Positions 8,346 to 16,266 of a DNA stretch of 36,750 bases are shown one piece after another. This DNA comes from Actinomycetes bacterium (GTDB lineage Bacteria > Actinomycetota > Actinomycetes > Streptosporangiales > Streptosporangiaceae), in assembly GCA_021792855.1 (NCBI GenBank), contig JAJYTW010000019.1, positions 1-36,750 on the forward strand. Reading direction: 5' to 3'. Position 1 is the first letter of the stretch. Each line of letters opens with the position of its first letter. Under the pieces are notes generated by a model that did not search any database, was not told the DNA's origin, and saw only the letters and a list, made by a program, of their open reading frames with translations. The translations under genes were made by a program, and so were the position numbers.

Positions 8346-8753
8346 TCAGCGTTCGGCGAATCCGCTCAGGTCACCGCCGGCCGCATCCCAGCGATGGGTT
8401 ACCTGGACCACGGTGCCTGGAGCACCCGGCCCGTCCAGGCGCCCGAGCATGCGCTCGCAATCGGCCCGGTCGCCCTCGGCCACCACCTTGACCCGCCCGT
8501 CGAGAAGATTCTCGGCGAATCCGACCAGGCCGAACTCCAGCCCGGCCGAGCGCACCCACCAGCGGAAGCCGACTCCTTGAACCCGGCCGCGCACCCAGGC
8601 CGTGAGCCGCACCTGCCCGGCAGCACCGTGCCCGCCCGCGCTGTCTTCGACCGCGCTGTCTTCGACCGCGCTGTCTTCGCCCGCGCTGTCTTCGGCCGGG
8701 TCGGCTCCGTATCGGCGGTCCGGGGCCGGGCCCGCCGGGTCGCCACCGGTCAC
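8346..8753 (-). CDS. acyP: Acylphosphatase with repetitive acidic N-terminal extension
   Basis: Hydrolyses acyl-phosphate bonds in the cytoplasm. The catalytic domain (last about 88 residues) shows the family landmarks: [11 protein letters not shown] with the phosphate-binding Arg, and a later NLLDGRV with the catalytic Asn. The chosen start is GTG 8753, overlapping the mutM stop as GTGA, which predicts translational coupling and gives 135 aa. Alternatives are GTG 8783 and a GTG at 8612 immediately before the domain. Between start and domain lies an extension of about 45 residues with four copies of an EDSA(G/V) pentapeptide, encoded by a 15-bp minisatellite. Normal acylphosphatases are about 90-100 aa, so the extension is unusual. 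It is the last gene of the DUF177-rpmF-rnc-mutM-acyP operon. Confidence 0.9.
   Translation of the reverse strand: MTGGDPAGPAPDRRYGADPAEDSAGEDSAVEDSAVEDSAGGHGAAGQVRLTAWVRGRVQGVGFRWWVRSAGLEFGLVGFAENLLDGRVKVVAEGDRADCERMLGRLDGPGAPGTVVQVTHRWDAAGGDLSGFAER
8638..8697. repeat. Four 15-bp tandem units in acyP
   Basis: Four contiguous 15-bp units (8638-8652, 8653-8667, 8668-8682, 8683-8697) on the gcgctgtcttcgacc theme. The first two are identical; the last two differ by one or two bases. On the coding (minus) strand they give an acidic EDSA(G/V) pentapeptide array. The array sits upstream of the conserved catalytic domain. Confidence 0.92.
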
Positions 8754-9601
8754 CAGCGTCCGTCCCTCGGCCGCGGCTGGCACCTCGGACAGCTAAACGA
8801 TGACCGGTTCATGAACTTCTCCCGCCGCACCGGCGTGCCGCACCGCGGGCACGGCTCGCCCACCCGGCCGTAGACGGCTAGCGAACGATCAAAGTATCCG
8901 CTCTCGCCGTTGACGTGCACATACAGGCTGTCAAAGGAGGTCCCGCCCGCTTCGATCGCCGACGCGAAGACCGCGCGCACCGCAGCGAGCAGCCGGCCAA
9001 CGTCCACTGGCCGCAGCCGGTCGGTCGGTCGGGCCCAGTGCATCCCGGCGCGCCAGAGCGACTCATCGGCGTAGATGTTGCCGACCCCGCTGATCAGCGT
9101 CTGGTCAAGCAGTGCCCGCTTGACACCGGTGCGCCTGGCCCGGATCCGGTCGGCGAACCGCCGGTCATCGAAATCTGGCTCGAGCGGATCCGGCGCGATG
9201 TGCGCGATGGCGTCGGGCAGCACCGCGCCACCGGGCGCGAAGGTCAGATGGCCAAAGGTGCGCTGATCGACGAAGCGCAGGTCGGTGCCGCCGTCGGTGA
9301 ACGTGATCCGGGCCCGCACATGCGCCGATAGCGGCCGGTCCGGGTCACCGACCAGCAACTGCCCGCTCATGCCCAGGTGCGCGATCAGCGCGTCGGCGCC
9401 CACCGGGAGCCAGAGATACTTGCCGCGCCGGCGGATATCGCCGATCCGGCCGCCGCGCAGGATCGCGGCGAGATCCTCCGGCCCGGCCGGATGAAGCCGG
9501 GCCACGCGCGGGTGCAGCACCTGGACGGATGCGATGGTCCGCCCGCTGATGTGCGCCTGGAGGCCGCTGCGGACGGTCTCCACCTCGGGCAGTTCCGGCA
9601 C
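8750..9601 (-). CDS. mutM: Formamidopyrimidine-DNA glycosylase MutM (Fpg)
   Basis: Bifunctional glycosylase/AP lyase removing 8-oxoguanine and formamidopyrimidines. 283 aa from GTG 9601. After initiator removal the N-terminal proline of PELPEVETV is the catalytic nucleophile, followed by the essential Glu. The conserved Lys in RRRGKYLWL and the helix-two-turn-helix GVGNIYADE are present. A C-terminal zinc finger has the C-x2-C-x16-C-x2-C pattern (CPRC...CPRC). The gene begins 12 bp after the rnc stop and ends in a GTGA overlap with acyP. This matches the rnc-mutM-acyP order expected in actinobacteria. Confidence 0.97.
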   Translation of the reverse strand: MPELPEVETVRSGLQAHISGRTIASVQVLHPRVARLHPAGPEDLAAILRGGRIGDIRRRGKYLWLPVGADALIAHLGMSGQLLVGDPDRPLSAHVRARITFTDGGTDLRFVDQRTFGHLTFAPGGAVLPDAIAHIAPDPLEPDFDDRRFADRIRARRTGVKRALLDQTLISGVGNIYADESLWRAGMHWARPTDRLRPVDVGRLLAAVRAVFASAIEAGGTSFDSLYVHVNGESGYFDRSLAVYGRVGEPCPRCGTPVRREKFMNRSSFSCPRCQPRPRDGRW

Positions 9602-9613
9602 CGCGGGCTCGGC

Positions 9614-10558
9614 TCAGGCCTGCCGCTGCCGGCCCGCCGCCCGGCCGCGGGACTCGCTGGGCGCTTCGGGGCCGCCCGGCGCTTCGCGGTCGCCCGGCGA
9701 CTCGGGGTCGCCCGGCGACTCGGGGTCGTCCGAAGCAGGAACCGGGGCGTGCGCCGCGGCCTGCTGGTCCGGCGCCGGCCGCGCGCCGGCGTTCGGGGAA
9801 TCGGCACCGCCTGGACCATCCCCGGGATCGCAGTCGGCCGCCGTGAGCTGTTCCCTGATGGCCGTCCAGGCCGCCTCGGCTGCCTGCTGCTCGGCCTCCT
9901 TCTTAGTGCGCCCCTCGCCCTCGCCGTAGACCTGACCGCCGACCCGGGCAACCGCCCGGAACGACTTCTGATGGTCCGGCCCGCTCTCCTGGACCAGGTA
10001 CTCCGGGCCGCCCAGATCCTCGGCGGCGGTGAGTTCCTGCAACGAGGTCTTCCAGTCCAGGCCGGCGCCGAGCCGGGCCGACTTCGCGATGACCGGATCG
10101 AACAGCCGGTGCACGAGCGCGTCGGCCGCCACCATCCCGCCGTCGAGGTAGACGGCACCGATCACCGCCTCAAGCGTGTCGGCGAGGATCGAGGACTTGT
10201 CCCGGCCGCCGGTACCCTCCTCACCCTTGCCCAGCCGGACGTACCGGCCGAGCCGCAGGCCACGCGCCACCGCCGCGAGGGCACGGCTGTTGACGACAGC
10301 CGCCCGCAGCTTGGCTAGGTTGCCCTCGGGCAGGTCAGGATTCTGGCGGAACAGGGTGTCGGTGACGATCAGGCCGAGCACCGAGTCACCGAGGAACTCC
10401 AGCCGCTCGTTCGTGGGCAGCCCGCCGTTCTCGTAGGCGAAGGAGCGGTGCGTGAGCGCACGGTCCAGCAGCGGCTCGCTGATCTGGACCCTGAGCTGGG
10501 CCAGAAGATCGGCCGTGTCGGCATTCGCCGCACGGCCATCCGCCGATGCCGTGTTCAC
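9614..10558 (-). CDS. rnc: Ribonuclease III
   Basis: Double-strand-specific endoribonuclease for rRNA and mRNA processing. 314 aa from GTG 10558, with an AGGAGG-type site 9 nt upstream. The catalytic domain has the signature [12 protein letters not shown] (residues about 50-61) and the second metal-binding pair in [12 protein letters not shown]. The dsRNA-binding domain follows (WKTSLQEL to about residue 240). The last about 75 residues form a Pro/Asp/Glu-rich tail with a repeated DPESPG motif. Canonical bacterial RNase III is about 225-260 aa, so this tail is an addition. It is the third gene of the DUF177-rpmF-rnc-mutM-acyP operon, which couples ribosomal protein and rRNA-processing functions. 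Confidence 0.97.
   Translation of the reverse strand: MNTASADGRAANADTADLLAQLRVQISEPLLDRALTHRSFAYENGGLPTNERLEFLGDSVLGLIVTDTLFRQNPDLPEGNLAKLRAAVVNSRALAAVARGLRLGRYVRLGKGEEGTGGRDKSSILADTLEAVIGAVYLDGGMVAADALVHRLFDPVIAKSARLGAGLDWKTSLQELTAAEDLGGPEYLVQESGPDHQKSFRAVARVGGQVYGEGEGRTKKEAEQQAAEAAWTAIREQLTAADCDPGDGPGGADSPNAGARPAPDQQAAAHAPVPASDDPESPGDPESPGDREAPGGPEAPSESRGRAAGRQRQA
9690..9725. repeat. 18-bp tandem duplication in the RNase III tail
   Basis: Two perfect 18-bp units (9690-9707 and 9708-9725) are flanked by degenerate copies on both sides. They encode the repeated DPESPG hexapeptide in the disordered C-terminal tail of RNase III. The reading frame is maintained. Confidence 0.88.
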
Positions 10559-10604
10559 CGCTCCCTCCCTCCTGCGCTCACGGGTGACCCAGCGAGCAGG
10601 CCGG

Positions 10605-10784
10605 TCAGGCTGACGGCGTGACGACCTGACGCCGGTTGTAGGTGCCGCAGGTCGGGCACGCGGTGTGCGGCAGCTTGAGCTCGCGGCACTGCGGGCACGC
10701 GATCAGGCTCGGCGCGGCGGTCTTCCACTGAGCGCGGCGTGACCTGGTGTTGCTGCGCGACATCTTCCGCTTGGGTACTGCCAC
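10605..10784 (-). CDS. rpmF: 50S ribosomal protein L32, zinc-binding type
   Basis: A 59-aa ribosomal large-subunit protein. The GTG start at 10784 lies one base after the DUF177 stop and has AAGGAG 7 nt upstream, inside the end of DUF177. The N-terminus [17 protein letters not shown] is diagnostic. The C-terminal half carries two CxxC pairs (CPQC and CPTC), so this is the zinc-binding (C+) paralogue. Zinc-free paralogues under Zur control exist in other actinobacteria, but none is visible here. DUF177-rpmF adjacency is widely conserved and supports coordinated ribosome assembly. Confidence 0.97.
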   Translation of the reverse strand: MAVPKRKMSRSNTRSRRAQWKTAAPSLIACPQCRELKLPHTACPTCGTYNRRQVVTPSA

Positions 10785-10785
10785 C

Positions 10786-11442
10786 TCAGCGCTCCTTAGT
10801 TCCGCCGGGATCGGTTGTCCCGGCCCGTGATGATCCATTCCCCGACTCGTCCCCGGCTGACCGGGTATCGCCGGCTTCCGCCCCGGGCCTGTCATGCCCG
10901 GCAGGGAAGAAGTCCTTCAGCGCCGACCAGACCCCGGCATCGGGCTCGTGCCAATGACCTGGGTCGGCGTCGGCCAGCCTGACGCCGCAGATGCCGCACA
11001 GACCGGCGCAGTCCGCCGAGCACAGCGGGGACAACGGCAGTTCGAGCACCAGGGCATCCCGGAGCGCGGGCTCCAGGTCAAGCAGATCGCCATCTAGAAG
11101 ATACCCGTCCTCGCCAGCGTCATCGGCACTGGCCACGAAGAGTTCCGAGAAGGTGACCTCGGTGCTCGACCTGAACTCGTCCAGGCACCGGGAGCACTCG
11201 CCAATCAGCGGAGCCGCGGCGCTGGCGGTGACGAGCACGCCCTCGGATACCTCCTCGAGCAGCACCCGCAGGCTGATCTCGCCGCCCTCGGGCACGCGCA
11301 CCATGCCTGACCCGAGATCGGCAGGCGCGGGCACCACGCGTTCCTCCGAACGCGCGGAAGCGGGCCCGAGCGTCGCCGTCTGGAAGACGAGCGGTCCGTG
11401 CGGGTCCGTGCGCTTGGTTTTCTTATATCTCGCGTTCTGCAT
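10786..11442 (-). CDS. DUF177 (YceD-like) ribosome-biogenesis-associated protein
   Basis: 218-aa member of the DUF177/YceD family, found immediately upstream of rpmF in most bacteria. In other organisms the family is linked to large-subunit rRNA accumulation. Visible landmarks are [10 protein letters not shown] near the N-terminus, VPAPADLG, the EGVLV strand, and two cysteine clusters (ECSRC, and C-x3-C-x3-C-x2-C in [14 protein letters not shown]), consistent with metal binding. The ATG at 11442 has no evident Shine-Dalgarno, but a promoter-like pair lies about 35 bp upstream. A Gly/Asp/Ser-rich tail of about 45 residues ends the protein. It is the first gene of the operon with rpmF, rnc, mutM and acyP. 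Confidence 0.92.
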   Translation of the reverse strand: MQNARYKKTKRTDPHGPLVFQTATLGPASARSEERVVPAPADLGSGMVRVPEGGEISLRVLLEEVSEGVLVTASAAAPLIGECSRCLDEFRSSTEVTFSELFVASADDAGEDGYLLDGDLLDLEPALRDALVLELPLSPLCSADCAGLCGICGVRLADADPGHWHEPDAGVWSALKDFFPAGHDRPGAEAGDTRSAGDESGNGSSRAGTTDPGGTKER

Positions 11443-11477
11443 GTCCGGCGCGGCTGTCTGGTCGGTATCGGGCGGCT

Positions 11478-11507
11478 AGCTTACCTGGCCAGGCCCCTGA
11501 TTCCCAA
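11478..11507 (-). promoter_or_regulatory. Candidate promoter of the DUF177-rpmF-rnc-mutM-acyP operon
   Basis: Minus strand: -35-like TTGGGA at 11502-11507, 18-bp spacer, -10-like TAAGCT (fits TANNNT) at 11478-11483. It lies in the 98-bp gap between coaD and DUF177, about 35 bp before the ATG. A small hairpin (11508-11521) immediately upstream could end coaD transcription. Confidence 0.45.
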
Positions 11508-11540
11508 CCCGGCTAACCGGGCGTAGCGGCCGTCATGCTC

Positions 11541-12032
11541 TCAGTGAGCGGCCGGATCGCTGACCGCGAGCCGGTCGGCCAGCCTGTGCAGCACCGAGGC
11601 TGGGACCAGTCCGGCCACGTCGCCGCCGTACCTGGCAAACTCCTTAACCAGGCTGGACGACAGGAACGCGTACAGCGGGTTCGTGGTCATGAACAGCGTC
11701 TCGACGCCGGCCTGGCTGTAGTTCATCTGAGCCATCTGCATCTCGTAGTCGAAGTCGCTGACGGCGCGCAGTCCCTTGACGATCGCCGAGATCTCGTTGG
11801 CGCGGCAGAAGTCCACGATCAGGCCGTTGAACTTGGCTACCCGGACGTTCGGCTGGTCGGCGGTGACCTCGCGCAGCATCTCCACCCGCTCGTCGGCCGT
11901 GAAGAGCGCCGACTTGGATGGGTTGCGCAGCACGGCGACGACCACTTCCTGGTGCATCCTGGCCGAGCGCGTGATGATGTCCAGGTGCCCGTTGGTCACC
12001 GGATCGAAGGAACCAGGGCAGACCACGCGCAT
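11541..12032 (-). CDS. coaD: Phosphopantetheine adenylyltransferase
   Basis: Penultimate step of CoA synthesis: transfers AMP from ATP to 4'-phosphopantetheine. 163 aa, the usual family length. The ATG at 12032 begins MRVVCPGSFDPVTNGH, containing the T/HxGH nucleotidyltransferase motif. The SSSLVKE segment of the ATP-binding site lies near residue 130. It starts 10 bp after the rsmD stop, so recG-rsmD-coaD form one transcription unit, a pairing seen in very many bacteria. Confidence 0.97.
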   Translation of the reverse strand: MRVVCPGSFDPVTNGHLDIITRSARMHQEVVVAVLRNPSKSALFTADERVEMLREVTADQPNVRVAKFNGLIVDFCRANEISAIVKGLRAVSDFDYEMQMAQMNYSQAGVETLFMTTNPLYAFLSSSLVKEFARYGGDVAGLVPASVLHRLADRLAVSDPAAH

Positions 12033-12042
12033 CACGCGTAAC

Positions 12043-12654
12043 TCACGCTCCCGTCGTTGCAGCGGCGGCAGACTGATCATCCTGATCATCTGCGGCGTGA
12101 CCGTACCAGAGCGCCGTCTCGCCGTAGCGACGGGACTGGCCCTGAACGTAACCGGCAGGCCAGGCGGGCGGGCCGGACCTGACATCGCGCTCCAGGACCA
12201 CCAGCGCGCCCGGCGCCAGCCACCCCCTGGCGGCCAGTGCGACCAGCACGTCGCGCACTTCCTGATCGCCGGCCGCGTACGGCGGATCGGCGAAAACGAA
12301 GTCCCGCGGCCGGTCGGTACCTGGCCCGCGGCGCAGCGTCCGGTCCACCCGGTCCTGGATCAGCCGTGCGCCAGGCAGTCCAAGCGACTCGATGTTGGCC
12401 CTGATGACCCGGCCTGCCCGGGGGTCGGACTCGACCAGCAGCACGTCCGCGGCCCCGCGCGACAGAGCCTCGAGGCCGACCGCCCCCGAGCCCGCGTACA
12501 GGTCGAGCACCGCGGCGCCGGTCAGGCCACCGGTAGCCGCGGTCACCGAGGCGAACAGGGCCTCCCTGGTCCGGTCACTGGTTGGGCGGGTGCCACGGCC
12601 GCCCGGCGTAGCCAGCCGGCGTCCCCTGGCCGCGCCGGCGATGATCCGGCTCAC
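12043..12654 (-). CDS. rsmD: 16S rRNA (guanine966-N2)-methyltransferase RsmD
   Basis: Methylates G966 (E. coli numbering) of 16S rRNA using SAM. 203 aa. The GTG start at 12654 overlaps the recG stop as GTGA. Visible motifs are RIIAGAARGRRL at the N-terminus, RPTSDRTREALF, the SAM-binding VLDLYAGSGAVGLEALSRGA, and the catalytic DPPY. It is coupled to recG upstream and coaD downstream. The last about 15 residues are an Asp/Ala-rich tail beyond the fold. Confidence 0.96.
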   Translation of the reverse strand: MSRIIAGAARGRRLATPGGRGTRPTSDRTREALFASVTAATGGLTGAAVLDLYAGSGAVGLEALSRGAADVLLVESDPRAGRVIRANIESLGLPGARLIQDRVDRTLRRGPGTDRPRDFVFADPPYAAGDQEVRDVLVALAARGWLAPGALVVLERDVRSGPPAWPAGYVQGQSRRYGETALWYGHAADDQDDQSAAAATTGA

Positions 12655-14975
12655 GCCTTCTCCAGGTATTCCGCCCGCTCGGCGTCCAGCATCGCCGCGA
12701 TGGCCGCGGCCAGGGCAGGCTGACCGGCCAGCGCCGGATCCTCATCGACCAGGGCGGTCGCCTCGGACCGCGCCTCGGCGATGAGATCCTCATCGCGCAC
12801 CAGGGTCAGCAGCTTCAGGCTGGACCGCCGGCCGGCCTGCGCCGCACCGAGCACGTCGCCCTCCCTGCGCTGCTCAAGGTCCAGCCTGGCCAGCGCGAAG
12901 CCGTCCCTGGTCGAGGCCACCGCCGTCAGTCTGTCCAGGGCCGGCCCCTCCGGCGCCTCGGTGACCAGCAGGCAGAGCCCGGCGTGGCCGCCCCGGCCCA
13001 CCCGGCCGCGCAACTGGTGCAACTGGGAGACCCCGAAGCGGTCCGCGTCCATGATCACCATCATGGTCGCGTTCGGCACGTCGACGCCAACCTCGACCAC
13101 CGTGGTTGTCACCAGCACGTCTACCTGCCCGTCAGCGAACGCGAGCATGACCCGGTCCTTCTCCTCCGCCGCCAGCCGACCGTGCAGCACCGCCAGCCGC
13201 AGGCTGCTCAGCGGCCCCGAAGCCAGGTCGCGAGCCAGGTCCGTGACGGCCAGCGCGGGCCGTCGGGCGGCCTCCTGCTCAGCGTCATCGCCGCGGCCGT
13301 CATCGCCGTACCCGTCATAGTCGCCCCGGCCACCCGCGCCCCGGTCCCCGGTGCCGGCGTCCCCGGCGGCAGTGTCCCCGGCGGCAGTGTCCCCGGCGGC
13401 AGTGTCCCCGGCGGCAGTGTCCCCGGCGGCAGCATCCCCGGGATCGGCCTCTCCGCCGATCCGCGGGCACACGACGTACACCTGTCTGCCCGCCGCGACC
13501 TCCTCGCTGACCCGCTCCCAGGCCCGGGCCAGGAAATGCGGCTTGCGCTCAGCGGGCACGACGTGAGTCGCGATCGGGGACCGGCCGGCCGGCAACTCGG
13601 CAAGCTCCGTGACCTCGAGGTCGCCGAAGACCGTCATCGCGACCGTGCGCGGGATCGGCGTCGCGGTCATCACCAGCACGTGCGGCCGGCCGCTGGCCGA
13701 CTTCGACCGCAGCGCCTCACGCTGCTCGACGCCGAACCTGTGCTGCTCGTCGATCACGATCAGCCCCAGGTCCGCGAACTGGACCTGCTCGGTGAGCAGC
13801 GCGTGCGTGCCGATCACGATCCCGGCCTCGCCCGAGGCGGCCGCGAGCAGCGCCCGGCGGCGGGCGGCCGTGCCCATGGACCCGGTCAGCAGCGCGACCG
13901 TGGTGGCGTGCTCGGCGCCGCCGAGCTGACCGGCCATCGCGAGCGGCCCGAGCAACTGGCTGATCGAGCGGTGGTGCTGCTGCGCGAGCACCTCGGTCGG
14001 GGCGAGCAGCGCTGCCTGCCCGGCCGCATCCACCACCTGCAGCATCGCCCGCAGCGCGACCAGGGTCTTGCCGGACCCGACCTCTCCCTGGAGCAGCCGG
14101 TGCATCGGATGGTCGCTGGCCAGGTCGGCTGCGATGGTGGCGCCCGCGTCGCGCTGGCCCCCGGTCAGCGTGAACGGCAGGCGCCGGTCGAACTCGGCGA
14201 GCAGGCCGCCGCCCACCTCGGGCCTCGGCTGTGCGACGTACTCGGCCGATAGCCGCCGCCGCTGGGCGAGCACGACCTGCAGCATGAACGCCTCGTCCCA
14301 CTTCAGCCGACGGATGGCCCGGCCAAGCTCGGCCTCGTCCGCCGGTCGGTGCACACCGCGCAGTGCCTGCTCATACCCGCAGAGCCGGTGCCGTGCCCGG
14401 ATCGGCGCGGGCATCGGGTCGCCGTCCAGGTCGATCGCCGCGAGGGCGAGCCGGACCGAGTCGGCGATCTGCCAGGACGAGATCTGGGCGCTGGCCGGGT
14501 AGATCGGGATCAGCTCCGAGGCGTACTCGATGGCCCGCTCGGCGCCGTCCTCGCCGGAGCCGAGCAGCTCGTACTCCGGGTGCGAGAGCTGGCGTTTGCC
14601 CCGGAACGTCGACACCTGGCCGGAGAACAGGCCGGCCCGGCCCGGGGCAAGCTCGCGCTCCCGCCAGTCCTGCCTGCCCTTGCCGAAGAACGTCAGCGTC
14701 AGGCGGCCCCGGCCGTCGGTGACCACCGCCTCGAGAATGGTCCCCTGCCGGTTCCGCATCCGCCGCGTCGCCACCGAGGCGATCACCGCCTGGACGGTGA
14801 CGTGCTCCCCGTCGCGCAGCGAGGCCAGGTCGGTGAGTTCACCCCTGGTCTCGTACCGGCGCGGGTAGTAGCCGAGCAGGTCACCGACCGTGTGCAGGCC
14901 GGATCCCAGCCCGGCCAGCCGCTTGGCGGCCTTGTCCCCGACCACCGGCCGGAGCGGATCGGCTAGCAGGGCCAT
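12651..14975 (-). CDS. recG: ATP-dependent DNA helicase RecG
   Basis: Branch-migration helicase that reverses stalled forks and resolves recombination intermediates. 774 aa from ATG 14975. The N-terminal wedge/OB domain carries YYPRRYE; Walker A GEVGSGKT is at residues about 297-304; the DEQH box is at about 409-412; MTATPIPRT is at about 436-444; and the C-terminal RGRVGRG motif is present. Between VVCPRIGG (about 501-508) and the next conserved helicase strand sits an insertion of about 60 residues. It contains a DTAAG pentapeptide array and then an acidic Gly/Asp-rich run. The array is a 15-bp minisatellite. The insert lies in a surface position of helicase domain 2 that is variable in length in actinobacteria. 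No Shine-Dalgarno is evident. Confidence 0.97.
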   Translation of the reverse strand: MALLADPLRPVVGDKAAKRLAGLGSGLHTVGDLLGYYPRRYETRGELTDLASLRDGEHVTVQAVIASVATRRMRNRQGTILEAVVTDGRGRLTLTFFGKGRQDWRERELAPGRAGLFSGQVSTFRGKRQLSHPEYELLGSGEDGAERAIEYASELIPIYPASAQISSWQIADSVRLALAAIDLDGDPMPAPIRARHRLCGYEQALRGVHRPADEAELGRAIRRLKWDEAFMLQVVLAQRRRLSAEYVAQPRPEVGGGLLAEFDRRLPFTLTGGQRDAGATIAADLASDHPMHRLLQGEVGSGKTLVALRAMLQVVDAAGQAALLAPTEVLAQQHHRSISQLLGPLAMAGQLGGAEHATTVALLTGSMGTAARRRALLAAASGEAGIVIGTHALLTEQVQFADLGLIVIDEQHRFGVEQREALRSKSASGRPHVLVMTATPIPRTVAMTVFGDLEVTELAELPAGRSPIATHVVPAERKPHFLARAWERVSEEVAAGRQVYVVCPRIGGEADPGDAAAGDTAAGDTAAGDTAAGDTAAGDAGTGDRGAGGRGDYDGYGDDGRGDDAEQEAARRPALAVTDLARDLASGPLSSLRLAVLHGRLAAEEKDRVMLAFADGQVDVLVTTTVVEVGVDVPNATMMVIMDADRFGVSQLHQLRGRVGRGGHAGLCLLVTEAPEGPALDRLTAVASTRDGFALARLDLEQRREGDVLGAAQAGRRSSLKLLTLVRDEDLIAEARSEATALVDEDPALAGQPALAAAIAAMLDAERAEYLEKA
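13360..13434. repeat. Five 15-bp tandem units in recG
   Basis: Units tccccggcggcagtg at 13360-13374, 13375-13389, 13390-13404 and 13405-13419 are identical. A fifth (13420-13434) differs in the last two or three bases. On the coding strand they give a DTAAG pentapeptide array inside helicase domain 2 of RecG. The perfect identity of four copies implies recent expansion or ongoing homogenisation. Confidence 0.95.
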
Positions 14976-15058
14976 GGGAACGGCCCCGGCCCGGCCGAGG
15001 AGGGCATGCTGGCAGTCGGCATACCGCCGTCATAGCAGACCGACTCGCACCACGGCGG

Positions 15059-15086
15059 CCCGGTCGGATATCCTAGGCCGACCGGG
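15059..15086. promoter_or_regulatory. Perfect inverted repeat upstream of rpmB
   Basis: Nine-bp arms CCCGGTCGG (15059-15067) and CCGACCGGG (15078-15086) flank a 10-nt centre that contains a -10-like TATCCT (15069-15074). It lies in the 164-bp divergent gap between recG and rpmB, about 55 bp before the rpmB start. It could be an operator over the rpmB promoter or a leader hairpin. No matching -35 was found. Confidence 0.5.
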
Positions 15087-15139
15087 CCGGGACTGACCGG
15101 CTCGATGACCCATCTGACTACCACCAATGGAGCGATCCC

Positions 15140-15325
15140 GTGGCTTCCGTCTGCGATGTGTGCGGCAAGGGGCCGGGCTTCGGCAACAACGTGTCGCACT
15201 CGCACCGCCGCACCCCGCGTCGCTGGAACCCGAACATTCAGCGCGTCCGCGCCGTGGTGGACGGAACGCCGAAGCGGCTGAACGTCTGCACGTCCTGCAT
15301 CAAGGCGGGCAAGGTCGCGCGCTGA
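15140..15325 (+). CDS. rpmB: 50S ribosomal protein L28, zinc-binding type
   Basis: 61-aa large-subunit ribosomal protein. The GTG start at 15140 has GGAG 8 nt upstream. It begins VASVCDVCGKGPGFGNNVSHSH, cut here by its first CxxC pair, and ends near a second pair, CTSC, so it is the zinc-binding (C+) form. It is divergent from recG, a common arrangement in actinobacteria, and is followed by a hairpin terminator before the convergent thiD. Confidence 0.97.
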   Translation: MASVCDVCGKGPGFGNNVSHSHRRTPRRWNPNIQRVRAVVDGTPKRLNVCTSCIKAGKVAR

Positions 15326-15330
15326 CCCGG

Positions 15331-15355
15331 GCTGGCCGGCTCCTGGCCGGCCAGC
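15331..15355. terminator. Terminator hairpin between rpmB and thiD
   Basis: Perfect 9-bp stem GCTGGCCGG (15331-15339) / CCGGCCAGC (15347-15355) with a 7-nt loop, 6 bp after the rpmB stop. There is no U-tract, as is usual for actinobacterial terminators. It may act in both directions for rpmB and thiD. Confidence 0.7.
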
Positions 15356-15410
15356 ATCCGCTGGTCGTGCATCGCCGGTCCGCACTGTTGCCCGGCCCGC
15401 CGCCTGCGGG

Positions 15411-16220
15411 CTAGCCGACCGGCTGCCGGATCCGCCAGGCGTGATCGACTGGTCCGATGCCCGCGCCCAGCGGGAAGCCGCCGTCGATCGCGCCGGTGAC
15501 GTATTCCTTCGCCAGTTCAACGGACGTCGGCACGCTCTCGCCAAGCGCGAGATGCGAGGCGATCGCCGACGCTAGCGTGCACCCCGTTCCATGGGTGTGC
15601 CTGCTCGCGATGCGCCGTCCGGGGAACCGGAGCACCTGCCCATCCCCGACCAGCAGGTCAACCGGGTTACCGGGCAGGTGGCCGCCCTTGACCAGCACCC
15701 AGCGGACCCCGAAGTCGGCGATCTTCCTGGCCGCGGCCAGCATTCCCGGCTCATCCGTGATGGTCAGACCGGTCAGCAACTCGGCTTCCAGCAGGTTCGG
15801 CGTGACCACCGTGGCCAGCGGCAGCAGCCTGGACGTGACCGCTTCGAGGGTCCCGCCCGCCAGCAGTGCGTCGCCGTGCTTGGAAACGGCTACCGGATCG
15901 ACCACGAGCGGCGCCGGGTACCCAGCCAGCGACTCGGCCACGGCCGACACAATGGCCGCCGAGGCAAGCATGCCGGTCTTGATCGCCTGCGCCCCGATGT
16001 CACCGAGAACCGAGTCGATCTGGGCGGTCACCGCCTCGGTCGGCAGTTCCCAGTAGCCCTGCACGCCCACCGAGTTCTGCGCGGTCACGGCGCAGACCAC
16101 GGTCATGCCGTGCACGCCGAGGGCGAGCATGGTCTTCAGATCGGCCTGGATCCCGGCGCCGCCGCCGGAGTCCGATCCGGCGATGGCAAGGACCCGCGGC
16201 GGGGTTGCGCTCATGCTCAT
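15411..16220 (-). CDS. thiD: Hydroxymethylpyrimidine/phosphomethylpyrimidine kinase
   Basis: Phosphorylates HMP and HMP-P in thiamine synthesis. About 269 aa from ATG 16220, or 267 from ATG 16214; neither has a good ribosome binding site. Motifs: [23 protein letters not shown] at the N-terminus (ribokinase fold, HMP pocket; shown as one run only for its first 20 residues: [20 protein letters not shown]), [26 protein letters not shown], and the catalytic anion-hole [13 protein letters not shown]. Its terminal reaction partner thiL lies one gene away, with an unrelated membrane protein between. No TPP riboswitch was recognised upstream. Confidence 0.96.
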   Translation of the reverse strand: MSMSATPPRVLAIAGSDSGGGAGIQADLKTMLALGVHGMTVVCAVTAQNSVGVQGYWELPTEAVTAQIDSVLGDIGAQAIKTGMLASAAIVSAVAESLAGYPAPLVVDPVAVSKHGDALLAGGTLEAVTSRLLPLATVVTPNLLEAELLTGLTITDEPGMLAAARKIADFGVRWVLVKGGHLPGNPVDLLVGDGQVLRFPGRRIASRHTHGTGCTLASAIASHLALGESVPTSVELAKEYVTGAIDGGFPLGAGIGPVDHAWRIRQPVG

Positions 16221-16266
16221 CAGCCTAGGCGGAGCCTGGAGGCGTGCGGACGCTGGCCTAGTGCGG

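Noticed and set aside
11508-11521. CCCGG-CTAA-CCGGG hairpin after coaD
   Set aside because: Five-bp stem only; noted as a possible weak terminator but not called separately.
13360-13434. Possible CRISPR-like array in recG
   Set aside because: Units are contiguous 15-mers without spacers and in frame with RecG.
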